Positions 19,008 through 27,150 of a stretch of 64,000 nucleotides of DNA are shown piece after piece. The notes under the pieces are model-generated. The model was not told the DNA's origin. It made no database searches and was given only the letters and a program-made list of their open reading frames with translations. This DNA comes from Streptomyces sp. WMMC500 (GTDB lineage Bacteria; Actinomycetota; Actinomycetes; Streptomycetales; Streptomycetaceae): NCBI RefSeq assembly GCF_027497195.1, contig NZ_CP114905.1, forward strand, positions 3,882,001 through 3,946,000, written 5' to 3'. Each line of letters starts with the position of its first letter. Position 1 is the stretch's first letter. Both the position numbers and the translations under genes were made by a program.

Positions 19008-19358
19008 TCCAAACTCCCCTATTGCTGGCCCTTACACAGGACCGCACTCCGCGGACCCGGGTCAGACCTCACCCCCGGATACACGCCGGGGCGTGCGCCG
19101 GAACGCGTCGACCGCGGCTGAATGTATCCGCACAGATGCCCAGTGCAACAGGTCAATCGGACGAGAATTCTGCGGACACTCGATCGGTATTTTTCCGATC
19201 AACCTCCGCCATTCCCTGACAACTCGGGCAGGGCATAACTCACCATCACGACAATTAACTCTCCGCATTTACCCGGAACTTGTCGCGTTCTCATATGCGT
19301 GGACCATGGGCCACGAGGGGGGAACGCCCCAACCCTATCGCGTGCACGGACATGCGAA
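19008..19358. other. AT-enriched leader/promoter region of the cold-shock gene
   Basis: No gene is visible in these 351 bp. The stretch 19120-19300 is clearly richer in A and T than the rest of the window. It contains a small hairpin GATCGG-TATTTTT-CCGATC (19182-19200). Cold-shock mRNAs often carry long structured leaders, so this may be untranslated leader; that is inference. Confidence 0.5.
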
Positions 19359-19385
19359 CGGCCCCACTCCGGATCAGTGGGGCCG
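19359..19385 (-). terminator. terminator of thrC-cysO operon
   Basis: CGGCCCCAC and GTGGGGCCG form a perfect 9-bp stem with a 9-base loop, about 20 bp after the stop codon of the CysO-like gene. Confidence 0.75.
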
Positions 19386-19403
19386 GGCACACGGCGGCGG
19401 GGT

Positions 19404-19682
19404 TCAGCAGCCCCCGGCGACCGCCGGAATGATCGAGACTCCCGCCCCCTCCGGAGTGGGAGTCTGCAGGCCATCGGCGAAGCGGACATCGTCGTCGTTC
19501 ACGTAGACGTTCACGAAGCGGCGCAGCTTGCCTTGATCGTCCAGGACCCGGCCGGCGATTCCGCGGTGGTTCTTCTCCAGGTCTTCGATCACCTCGGCGA
19601 GGGTCGCGCCCTCGGCGCTCACCTCGGCTTCACCGTCGGTGTACGTACGCAGGATGGTCGGAATTCGGACGTTCACGCTCAT
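19404..19682 (-). CDS. CysO-like ubiquitin-fold sulfur carrier (MoaD/ThiS family) with C-terminal GGC
   Basis: A 92-residue beta-grasp protein. It closely resembles mycobacterial CysO, the thiocarboxylate donor for cysteine synthesis: IPTILRTYT at the start, FVNVYVNDDDVRF in the middle and IIPAVAGG near the end. Unlike classical carriers, which stop after Gly-Gly, a cysteine follows (GGC). The gene overlaps thrC by 4 bp (ATGA). The terminal residue would have to be removed, or could mimic the CysO-Cys adduct. Confidence 0.88.
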   Translation of the reverse strand: MSVNVRIPTILRTYTDGEAEVSAEGATLAEVIEDLEKNHRGIAGRVLDDQGKLRRFVNVYVNDDDVRFADGLQTPTPEGAGVSIIPAVAGGC

Positions 19683-20983
19683 GATGCGAGGCCGGCCTCT
19701 CGGAAGGAGTCGAGTGTGGGACGAATGATCGCGCTCGGCCCCGAGGTGGGGGCGACCGCGTCGAGGGTCTTCAGACCGTCGCCGGTGTTGATCGCGACGG
19801 TGGTCTCGGCCGGGTCGATCCGGCCGTCCGCGACGAGCTTCGCCAGCACGCCGAAGGTCACGCCGCCCGCCGTCTCCGCGAAGACGCCCTCGGTGCGGGC
19901 CAGCAGCTTGATCGCGTCGACGACCTCGGCGTCCGTGACGTCCTCCACCGCCCCGCCGGTGCGGCGCGCGATGTCCAGCACGTACGGCCCGTCGGCGGGG
20001 TTGCCGATCGCGAGGGACTTGGCGATGGTGTCCGGCCGGACCGGGCGCACCACGTCGTGGCCGTCCTTGAAGGCCCGCGAGACCGGGGAGCAGCCGGCCG
20101 CCTGGGCGCCGAAGATCTTGTACGGGCGCTCCTCGACGAGCCCCGTCGCGATCAGCTCCTTCAGCGCCTTGTCGATCTTCGTGAGCTGGGAGCCGGACGC
20201 CACCGGGATGACGATGTTGTCCGGCAGCCGCCAGCCGAGCTGCTCGCAGATCTCGTAGGCGAGGGTCTTGGAGCCCTCCGCGTAGTACGGGCGCAGGTTG
20301 ACGTTCGTGAAGCCCCAGCCCTCGCCGGCCGGGTCGCCGATCAGCTCGGAGCAGAAGCGGTTCACGTCGTCGTACGTGCCCTCGATGCCGACGACGTCGC
20401 CGCCGTAGACCGCGGCCATGACGACCTTCGCGTGCTCCAGGTCGTACGGGATGAACACGCACGAGCGCAGCCCCGCCCGCGCGGCGGCGGCGCCGACCGC
20501 GCCGGCCAGGTTGCCGGTCGAGGAGCAGGACAGCGTGGTGAAGCCGAAGGCGCGGGCGGCCTCCACGGCGATGGCGACGACGCGGTCCTTGAAGGAGTGC
20601 GTGGGGTTGCCGGAGTCGTCCTTGACGTGCAGCGCGCCGGTCACGCCCAGCTCGGCGGCCAGCCGGTCGGCGCGGTGCAGCCGGGTGAAGCCGGGGTTCA
20701 GGTTGGGCTTCGACGCCACGTCCGCGGGGACCGGCAGCAGCGGTGCGTAGCGCCAGATGCTCCGCGGCCCCGCCTCGATGCGGGTACGCAGCCGGGCGGC
20801 GGCCTCGGCGTCGCCGCCGGGAAGGTCGTACGCCGCCTCCAGCGGCCCGAAACAGGACAGGCACGCGAACACCGGACCCAGCGGCACCCGCTCCCCGCAC
20901 TCCCGGCAGGACAGCGCGACGGCGGGACCCAGGTCGGGAGCGCCGTCGACGGCGCCGGGGGTGGGAGCTGTCTCTACAGCCAT
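19679..20983 (-). CDS. thrC: threonine synthase
   Basis: PLP enzyme that converts O-phosphohomoserine to threonine. From ATG 20983 it has 434 residues. The PLP lysine is K132 in NPTHSFKDR. SSTGNLAGAV binds the cofactor phosphate, and VASGSQLTKIDKAL is conserved. An N-terminal four-Cys knuckle (C26, C29, C41, C44) resembles that of other actinobacterial threonine synthases. ATG 21007 is an in-frame alternative, but GAGGG fits the 20983 start. It is the first gene of an operon with the CysO-like carrier. Confidence 0.93.
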   Translation of the reverse strand: MAVETAPTPGAVDGAPDLGPAVALSCRECGERVPLGPVFACLSCFGPLEAAYDLPGGDAEAAARLRTRIEAGPRSIWRYAPLLPVPADVASKPNLNPGFTRLHRADRLAAELGVTGALHVKDDSGNPTHSFKDRVVAIAVEAARAFGFTTLSCSSTGNLAGAVGAAAARAGLRSCVFIPYDLEHAKVVMAAVYGGDVVGIEGTYDDVNRFCSELIGDPAGEGWGFTNVNLRPYYAEGSKTLAYEICEQLGWRLPDNIVIPVASGSQLTKIDKALKELIATGLVEERPYKIFGAQAAGCSPVSRAFKDGHDVVRPVRPDTIAKSLAIGNPADGPYVLDIARRTGGAVEDVTDAEVVDAIKLLARTEGVFAETAGGVTFGVLAKLVADGRIDPAETTVAINTGDGLKTLDAVAPTSGPSAIIRPTLDSFREAGLAS

Positions 20984-21321
20984 ACTGGCGAGGCCCTCTC
21001 TCCTCATCTTCCCCGCGACGCGTCTCGCCGCAGGACGGAATTGGCACCATCACCGTCCGGGGCCTCGCAGCGTCGCGAGTGCCGGACGGAGGGTTGCCGG
21101 GGCTTCAACGGGCCGTTCCCTCTGCCCCTCTGGATGAGCTCTGTATGGCGCAGGACCGGCGGGGCCGTCCGGCGCGTTTGTCCGACGCGCGGACCCCGAC
21201 ATACGGACGTCACGCACGTTGTTCAAGACTGTAACCGACGACCAGGACAGTGGTGAGTGCCGTCCGATACGCGAGACGGCTCTCACACCTCACAGGACCA
21301 CCGGCAAGGGGAGGCCCGCAG
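20984..21321. other. divergent intergenic region between thrC and gpgS
   Basis: A 338-bp gap between divergent genes. It must contain both promoters; I see no clear operator, riboswitch or small gene. Confidence 0.4.
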
Positions 21322-22296
21322 GTGCTCGAAGACGTGGAGCAGTGGCTGAGAACGCGGTCCTGGTCCGCGGCGGACCGGCCGCTCGGGCGGCTGCTGGCGG
21401 CCAAGCGCGCGCTGGGGGCGCGGGGGACGGTGAGCGTGGTCCTGCCCGCGCTCGACGAGGAGGCCACGGTCGGGGCGATCGTCGCGGCGATCCGGGCGGA
21501 GCTGATGGCGGGTGCCGCCGACGGCGGGGCACTGGTCGACGAGCTGGTGGTGATGGACTCCGGCTCCACGGACCGTACGGCGGAGGTCGCCGCCGCGGCC
21601 GGCGCGCGGGTGGTGCACCGCGACGAGGTGCTGCCGCGGGTGCCCGCGGCACCCGGCAAGGGCGAGGTGCTGTGGCGGTCGCTGCTGGCGACCCGCGGCG
21701 AGATCGTGTGCTTCGTGGACGCGGATCTCCGGGACTTCGACACGGCGTTCGTCAGCGGGATCGTCGGTCCGCTGCTGACGGAGCCGGACGTGGACTTCGT
21801 GAAGGCCGTGTACGACAGGCCGCTCGGCGGCGCGCCGGCCGCCGCCGCCCAGGGCGGGCGGGTGACGGAGCTGGTGGCCCGGCCGCTGCTGAACCTCCAC
21901 TGGCCGCTGCTGGCCGGTTTCGTCCAGCCGCTGGGCGGGGAGTACGCGGCGCGGCGCTCGCTGCTGGAACGGCTGCCGTTCCCGGTCGGGTACGGGGTGG
22001 AGCTGGGCCTGCTCGTCGACGCGCTGCACACGGTGGGGCTGGGCGGTCTCGCCCAGGTCGACGTCGGCGTCCGCCGCCACCGCCACCAGGACGACCGGGC
22101 GCTGGGCCGGATGGCGGCGGCGATCTACCGCACGGCGCAGGTGCGGCTGGCGCGCGGGCACCTGGTGCGGCCGCGGCTGACGCAGTTCGAGCGGGGGGCG
22201 GACGGGGCGTTCGAGGGGCGGACGTACGGGGTGGACACGGTGGAGCGGCCGCCGATGGGGGAGATCCGGGAGTACGTGGAACGCCCCGCGGCGTAG
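21322..22296 (+). CDS. gpgS: glucosyl-3-phosphoglycerate synthase
   Basis: GT81-type glycosyltransferase that joins glucose to 3-phosphoglycerate, the first step to glucosylglycerate and, in mycobacteria, methylglucose lipopolysaccharide. The 324-residue form starts at GTG 21322, preceded by GGGGAGG. Diagnostic parts are VVLPALDEEATVG, the metal-binding CFVDADLRDF and the PLGGEYAARRSLLERLPFPVGYGVE segment. Two genes for compatible solutes (this and otsA) follow one another. Confidence 0.92.
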   Translation: MLEDVEQWLRTRSWSAADRPLGRLLAAKRALGARGTVSVVLPALDEEATVGAIVAAIRAELMAGAADGGALVDELVVMDSGSTDRTAEVAAAAGARVVHRDEVLPRVPAAPGKGEVLWRSLLATRGEIVCFVDADLRDFDTAFVSGIVGPLLTEPDVDFVKAVYDRPLGGAPAAAAQGGRVTELVARPLLNLHWPLLAGFVQPLGGEYAARRSLLERLPFPVGYGVELGLLVDALHTVGLGGLAQVDVGVRRHRHQDDRALGRMAAAIYRTAQVRLARGHLVRPRLTQFERGADGAFEGRTYGVDTVERPPMGEIREYVERPAA

Positions 22297-22379
22297 CCCT
22301 CGCCGGGCGGGCCATACCGGGGTGGGGGGTGCGGGGGCGGGGGGTCCGCGCGGCGCCGGGGTGGTGGCGTCTCCCCGTA

Positions 22380-22790
22380 CCCGCCCCTCCCCGAACCTCA
22401 GGGCTCCGCCCCGAGCCCCCGCGGGGGCTCCGCCCCCAGACCCCCGGGGGCTGCGCCCGAACCCCGGGGCCGCGCCCCCGGTCCCGCTCGGAACTCCCCC
22501 GACCTTTCGGGGCTGCGCCCCGAACCCGCGGGGGCTTCGCCCCCACACCCCCGAGGGCTTCGCCCCGGACACTCGGGGCTGCGCCCCGTCCCCCGCTCGG
22601 TTCCGACGCGAACCCGCTCAGGCTCCTCCCCGAACCCTCACGGGCTCCGCCCCCAACCCCGTCGGCGCGCCTCCCCCAGGCCCTACAGGGCTCTGCCCCC
22701 TCCCCCTCCGGTTCCGGCCACGAACCCCCGCGGGCCTTCGTCCCGAACTCCCGCTCAGGGCCCCGGCCCACCGTCCGCCTCCGCAAGCCC
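22380..22790. repeat. array of GC-rich short palindromic repeats
   Basis: Within the 562-bp gap between gpgS and otsA there are about a dozen degenerate copies of a unit like GGGGCTNCGCCCC, spaced by roughly 25-40 bp and joined by CCGAACCC-like linkers. Each copy can form a small hairpin. No conserved protein is encoded, although the array leaves long open frames with Pro/Arg-rich repeats. Confidence 0.75.
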
Positions 22791-22846
22791 CCGTACCGGT
22801 CTCGGCCACACCGGCGTACCTGCGTTTCGGGAGCCTCTGCCGTGGC

Positions 22847-22859
22847 TAGGCTCGGCGCA
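22847..22859 (+). promoter_or_regulatory. -10 element of otsA, leaderless start
   Basis: TAGGCT at 22847-22852 lies 7 bp upstream of the ATG at 22859 and no ribosome site is present. This spacing is typical of Streptomyces leaderless transcripts that begin at the start codon. Confidence 0.5.
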
Positions 22860-24286
22860 TGGTCGAGTCCCCCGGTGCCCCCCTGCTCGTCGCGTCCAAC
22901 CGCGGGCCCGTCTCGTACGCCGTCGGCGACGGCGGTGACCTCACCGCCAAGCGCGGCGGCGGCGGGCTCGTGTCCGGGCTCAGTGCCGTCGGGTCCGACG
23001 CCGGGGCGCTGTGGGTGTGTGCCGCGCTGGGCGACGGGGACCGGGAGGCCGTGCGGCGCGGGGTGGGCGAGCCCGGGGTGCGGATGCTCGGCATCGACCC
23101 CGACGTCTTCCACGACGCGTACAACGGCGTCGCGAACTCCGTCCTGTGGTTCGTGCACCACATGCTCTACGACATCCCCGTCGCCCCGGTCTTCGACGCC
23201 GCGTTCCGCCGGCAGTGGGACGCGTACGCGACGTACAACCGCGCCTTCGCCGACGCCCTCGCCGACGGCGCCGCCGACGGCGCCGCGGTGTTCGTGCAGG
23301 ACTACCACCTCTGCCTCGTGCCCGGCATGCTCCGCGAGCGCCGCCCCGACCTGCGGATCTCGCACTTCACGCACACACCCTGGGCACCACCGGAGTACTT
23401 CCGGCTCCTGCCCGACGACATCGCCGCCGCGCTGCTGCGCGGGCTGCTCGGCGCCGACCGGATCGGCTTCCACACCGACCGCTGGGCCGAGGCGTTCGTC
23501 TCCTGCTGCCGCGACGTGCTCGGCGACGAGGCGGAGGTCGCCCGGGCCGGGGAGGACGCGGGCGGGAAGGGGACCACCCGGGTCGACGTGCACGCCCTCG
23601 GCGCCGACGCCGAGTTCCTGCGCGAGCGGTCCCGGCGGCCGGACGTGGAGGAGCGGATGGCGGCCCTGCGCGAGCAGATCGGCGGCGTGGACCGCAAGGT
23701 CCTCGTGCGCGTGGACCGCACCGAGTTGTCGAAGAACATCGTCCGCGGGCTGCTCGCGTACCGGCGGCTGCTTGAGGCGCGGCCGGAGTGGCGCGGGCGG
23801 GTGGTGAAGCTGGCGTTCGCGTACCCGTCGCGGCAGGACCTGCCGGTGTACCGGGACTACACCGCCGAGGTGCGCCGCCTCGCCGCGGAGATCAACGAGG
23901 AGTACGGGACGGCCGGGTGGCAGCCCGTCGTGCTGCACGTCGAGGACGACTTCGCCCGCTCGCTCGCCGCGTACCGGCTGGCGGACGTGGCGCTGGTCAA
24001 CCCGCTGCGGGACGGGATGAACCTGGTCGCGAAGGAGATCCCGGTGGTCTCGGACGACGGCTGCGCGCTGGTGCTGTCGCGGGAGGCGGGCGCGTACGCG
24101 GAACTCGGCGGGGACGCGCTCGTGGTGCACCCGTACGACGTGGAGGCCACGGCGGAGGCGCTGCTCGCGGCGCTGTCGATGCCGCGCGACGAACGCGCCC
24201 GCCGGACGGAGCGGCTGGCGGCGGCGGCCACGGCGCTGCCGCCGCAGGCGTGGTTCCTGGCGCAGGTGGACGCCCTGCGGGGGTAG
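22859..24286 (+). CDS. otsA: trehalose-6-phosphate synthase
   Basis: GT20 enzyme that makes trehalose-6-phosphate from UDP- or GDP-glucose and glucose-6-phosphate. The 475-residue protein has the family's SNRGPVSY opening with KRGGGGLVSGL, the catalytic VFVQDYHLCLVPGML and IGFHTDRWAEAF regions, and the NPLRDGMNLVAKEI nucleotide-sugar site. The product is dephosphorylated by OtsB encoded at 25.9 kb. Together they supply trehalose for stress and spores. Confidence 0.96.
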   Translation: MVESPGAPLLVASNRGPVSYAVGDGGDLTAKRGGGGLVSGLSAVGSDAGALWVCAALGDGDREAVRRGVGEPGVRMLGIDPDVFHDAYNGVANSVLWFVHHMLYDIPVAPVFDAAFRRQWDAYATYNRAFADALADGAADGAAVFVQDYHLCLVPGMLRERRPDLRISHFTHTPWAPPEYFRLLPDDIAAALLRGLLGADRIGFHTDRWAEAFVSCCRDVLGDEAEVARAGEDAGGKGTTRVDVHALGADAEFLRERSRRPDVEERMAALREQIGGVDRKVLVRVDRTELSKNIVRGLLAYRRLLEARPEWRGRVVKLAFAYPSRQDLPVYRDYTAEVRRLAAEINEEYGTAGWQPVVLHVEDDFARSLAAYRLADVALVNPLRDGMNLVAKEIPVVSDDGCALVLSREAGAYAELGGDALVVHPYDVEATAEALLAALSMPRDERARRTERLAAAATALPPQAWFLAQVDALRG

Positions 24287-24334
24287 CCCGCGGTACGCGG
24301 CGGTAGCCCGCGCCCGCGGTACGGGGCGCGCGTC

Positions 24335-24868
24335 TCAGCGCGGGCGGTGGCGCTCCTGGAAGCGGGCCGCCTTGGCACGGTTGCCGCAGCCCTCCATCGA
24401 GCACCAGCGGCGGCGGCCGTTCTTGCTGACGTCGTAGAACCACAGCACGCACTCGGGGTTCGCGCAGCGGCGGACGCGGTCCGGCTGCTCCTCGTACAGC
24501 CGGACCAGATCGGCTGCGGCACACCACGCGGGCAGCCACGCGGGGTCGTCCACGACGACTTCCGACGTGGCCCGGCCGGCGCGCAGGAGCGGGCGGCGGG
24601 CGCCGTGGGCCAGGATCTCGTCGAGCGGCTGCTCGTCCCCGTCGAGGGCGGCGCGCAGGGCGGCGCGGGCGGCGGTCAGCGGCTCGCGCAGGGCTGCGTG
24701 ATCGGGAGCGTCGGGGGCGCCGGCCGCGGCGTCGGACAGGCCGTGCTCGCCGAGCCAGTGGCCTAGGGCGCCGGGCTCGTAGAGGAAGTCGACGGGGCCG
24801 CCCTGGTCGATCCACCAGGTGTTCACCAGGTCCAGGGCCAGCGGTTCGCCAGTCAGCGGTCGTGCCAT
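24335..24868 (-). CDS. CGNR zinc-finger protein (ABATE domain), putative regulator
   Basis: A 177-residue protein with the ABATE stress-linked N-terminal domain (LALDLVNTWW) and a C-terminal CGNR zinc finger: RRCANPECVLWFYD, then RRWCSMEGCGNRAKAARF. These proteins are thought to be DNA-binding regulators. It is divergent from an epoxide-hydrolase-like gene, and two identical 14-bp repeats lie between. ATG 24868 is used; GTG 24874 is possible. The transcript probably starts close to the start codon. Confidence 0.88.
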   Translation of the reverse strand: MARPLTGEPLALDLVNTWWIDQGGPVDFLYEPGALGHWLGEHGLSDAAAGAPDAPDHAALREPLTAARAALRAALDGDEQPLDEILAHGARRPLLRAGRATSEVVVDDPAWLPAWCAAADLVRLYEEQPDRVRRCANPECVLWFYDVSKNGRRRWCSMEGCGNRAKAARFQERHRPR

Positions 24869-24878
24869 ACGCACCAGT

Positions 24879-24946
24879 GTAACCGTTCAAGTCGGTTTGA
24901 CAGGTTCCCGGGGGCGGGTTAGGGTTTTTTTCGTAACCGTTCAAGT
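24879..24946. promoter_or_regulatory. pair of 14-bp direct repeats in divergent promoter
   Basis: GTAACCGTTCAAGT occurs at 24879-24892 and again, identically, at 24933-24946. One copy adjoins the CGNR gene start and the other the hydrolase gene. This is a good candidate for the CGNR protein's operators. Confidence 0.7.
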
Positions 24947-24970
24947 GCCTTTTGATGGTTGGAGTTCGCC

Positions 24971-25831
24971 GTGCCCGTACGCCACCGCACCGCCCGCATC
25001 GACGGCCTCGACGTCTTCTACCGGGAGGCCGGCGACCCGGCCGCGCCGACGCTCGTGCTGCTGCACGGCTTCCCGACCTCGTCCGTGGGCTTCGCGCCAC
25101 TGATGGCGGAGCTGGCCGGCGAGTTCCACCTGGTCGCCCCCGACTACCCCGGCTTCGGACGCAGCTCCGCGCCGCCGGCGGACGAGTGGGCGTACACCTT
25201 CGACCACCTCGCCGACGTCGTCGACAAGCTGCTGGACCAGCTCGGCCTCTCGCGTTACGCGATCTACGTCCACGACTACGGCTCCCCCGTCGGCTTCCGC
25301 CTCGCCCTGCGCCACCCCGAGCGCATCACCGGCATCGTCAGTCAGAACGGCAACGCCTACGAGGAGGGGTTCACCCCCTTCTGGAACCCGCTGCGTGCGT
25401 ACTGGGACGAGCCCACGCCGGCCCACCGCGAGGCGCTCCGCTCCGCCCTCACCCCGGACGCCACGCACTGGCAGTACACCCACGGCGTCCCGGACACCTC
25501 GCTGGTCGACCCGGCGCTGGAGGTGCACGACCAGGCCCTGCTGGACCGGCCGGGCAACCAGGAGATCCAGCTCGACCTCTTCCTCGACTACGGCACGAAC
25601 CCCGGCCGTTACCCCGACTGGCAGGAGTACCTGCGCGAACACCAGCCGCCGGTGCTCGCCGCCTGGGGGCGGCACGACGAGATCTTCGGGGTGGAGGGGG
25701 CGCGGGCCTTCGCCCGGGACGCCAAGGACGCGCAGGTGCAGTTGCTGGACGCCGGGCACTTCCCGCTGACCACACGGTTCGCGCAGAGCGCGGGGCTGAT
25801 ACGGGACTTCCTGCGCCGGCTCTCCGACTGA
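24971..25831 (+). CDS. alpha/beta hydrolase, epoxide hydrolase / haloalkane dehalogenase-like
   Basis: A 286-residue alpha/beta hydrolase. The oxyanion HGFPTS motif is near residue 33. The nucleophile position is Asp in VHDYGSPVGFRLAL, as in epoxide hydrolases and dehalogenases rather than esterases. The catalytic His is in DAGHFPL near 260, and an acidic partner is expected after APAAWGRHDEIF-like strand residues. GTG 24971 follows GGAG; TTG 24959 is less likely. It is probably controlled by the divergent CGNR protein. Its substrate is unknown. Confidence 0.88.
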   Translation: MPVRHRTARIDGLDVFYREAGDPAAPTLVLLHGFPTSSVGFAPLMAELAGEFHLVAPDYPGFGRSSAPPADEWAYTFDHLADVVDKLLDQLGLSRYAIYVHDYGSPVGFRLALRHPERITGIVSQNGNAYEEGFTPFWNPLRAYWDEPTPAHREALRSALTPDATHWQYTHGVPDTSLVDPALEVHDQALLDRPGNQEIQLDLFLDYGTNPGRYPDWQEYLREHQPPVLAAWGRHDEIFGVEGARAFARDAKDAQVQLLDAGHFPLTTRFAQSAGLIRDFLRRLSD

Positions 25832-25936
25832 GGCACCTCCGACCGGGGCAATCGGACTGGGGCAGTCCGGCTGGGGCTCCGCGTGGGGGGCGGCCGGGTC
25901 GGTGGCCCGACGGTCCCGCGGCGCCCGCGGCCGGGG

Positions 25937-26797
25937 CTACGCGCCGAGGGCCTCCGCCAGGGCCGTCAGGAGGTCCACCACGCCCTGCGGCCCGTCGACC
26001 GTCAGGTCCGCGCGGTCCGCCAGCGCGTCCGCGCCCTCGCCCGACATCGCCGCGCTGCACACCAGCAGGCCCGTGACGCCCTCGGGGCGCAGCGCTTCCA
26101 CCGCGTCGTAGGCCGCGAGGTCGCCGAGGTCGTCGCCGGCGTAGAGGACGGTGCGGGCACCCGTCTCGCGGGTCAGGGTCGTGAGGGCGCGGCCCTTGTC
26201 CATGCCCGGCGGGCGGAGTTCGAGGACGAAGCGGCCCGGCTCGACCACGAGGCCGTGCGCCGCCGCCAGGTCGTCCAGCGGCTTGCGCAGCGCGTCGGCG
26301 GCCTTTGCGGGGTCGGCGGCGCGGCGGGTGTGGACGGCGACGGCGCGGCCCTTGTCCTCTATCCACGTGCCGCGCCAGGCGTCCGCCGTCTCCAGCACCC
26401 CGGGCAGCTCGGCCTGCACCGCGGCCACGCCCGGGTGCGGGGCGGGCGTGCGCAGGGTGCCCGTGGCGGCGTCCCACTGCTCGTCGCCGTAGTGGCCGAG
26501 GACGCGCAGATGGGCCAGCCCGGCCACGCCGGCGAAGCCGCCGTACCGTACGGCCACCGCGGCGGGCCGGCCGGTGATGACGGCGACGGTCCCCACGCGC
26601 GGCGCGAGCCGGGCCAGCGCGGGTACGGCGCCGGGGTGGGCGCGCGCGGCGTCGGGGTCGGGGACGATCGGGGCGAGGGTGCCGTCGAAGTCGAAGGCGA
26701 CGAGGGCCTGTTCCGGGTCGGCGAGGAGCGCGGCGAGACCGGCGCGGCCCGCCTCGGTAGCCGGAACGGGGAGCCGTGCTGCGGAGGTGCTGCCCAT
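25937..26797 (-). CDS. otsB: trehalose-6-phosphate phosphatase
   Basis: HAD-family phosphatase that releases trehalose from trehalose-6-phosphate. The 286-residue protein shows HAD motif I in AFDFDGTLAPIV, motif II in AVITGRP, a lysine in GMDKGRAL and the motif IV acids in LYAGDDLGDLAAYD. Together with otsA it forms the OtsAB pathway, although the two genes are separated by the hydrolase/CGNR pair and lie on opposite strands. Confidence 0.94.
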   Translation of the reverse strand: MGSTSAARLPVPATEAGRAGLAALLADPEQALVAFDFDGTLAPIVPDPDAARAHPGAVPALARLAPRVGTVAVITGRPAAVAVRYGGFAGVAGLAHLRVLGHYGDEQWDAATGTLRTPAPHPGVAAVQAELPGVLETADAWRGTWIEDKGRAVAVHTRRAADPAKAADALRKPLDDLAAAHGLVVEPGRFVLELRPPGMDKGRALTTLTRETGARTVLYAGDDLGDLAAYDAVEALRPEGVTGLLVCSAAMSGEGADALADRADLTVDGPQGVVDLLTALAEALGA

Positions 26798-26834
26798 GCC
26801 CAGGACCTTACCGGCCCGCGGTAACGTGCAGGCT

Positions 26835-27074
26835 ATGTCGGAGGGTGCGCTGACCGAGCGGGACTTGGCCGTCCTCGCGCTGGAGAAGCGCGCGTGGCCG
26901 GCCCCGGGGGCGAAGGAACGGGCGATCCGGGAGCGGCTGGGGCTCTCCCCGACGCGGTACTACCAGCTTCTCAACGCGCTCCTCGACGACCCCCGGGCCC
27001 AGGCGCACGACCCGGTGACCGTCAACCGGCTGCGGCGGGTCCGGCAGGCCCGCCGCGACGCCCGGGAGGGCTGA
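26835..27074 (+). CDS. DUF3263 family small protein
   Basis: A 79-residue actinobacterial protein of DUF3263. LALEKRAWPAPGAKERAIRERLGLSPTRYYQ looks like a sigma-70 region 4-like helix-turn-helix, so DNA binding is plausible. It is divergent from otsB with a 37-bp gap, and TAACGT at 26822 could be its -10 for a leaderless transcript. Confidence 0.8.
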   Translation: MSEGALTERDLAVLALEKRAWPAPGAKERAIRERLGLSPTRYYQLLNALLDDPRAQAHDPVTVNRLRRVRQARRDAREG

Positions 27075-27090
27075 GAGCCCTACGGGCCGC

Positions 27091-27150
27091 GGTCACGCCT
27101 CCGTCGAGGGTCGGGGTCACCCCTCCGTCGAGGTCACTCCTCCGTCGAGG
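27091..27150. repeat. three copies of a 19-bp repeat at the 3' end of the lipoprotein gene
   Basis: GGTCAC-N-CCTCCGTCGAGG occurs at 27091-27109, 27115-27133 and 27132-27150. The third copy encodes the last residues (SSTEE) and stop codon of the lipoprotein gene. The other two lie just after it and repeat that coding end. Confidence 0.85.

Noticed and set aside
22322..22849. Pro/Arg-rich frame of 175 codons in the repeat array
   Set aside because: It is made of the array's repeats only, has no ribosome site and no known family.
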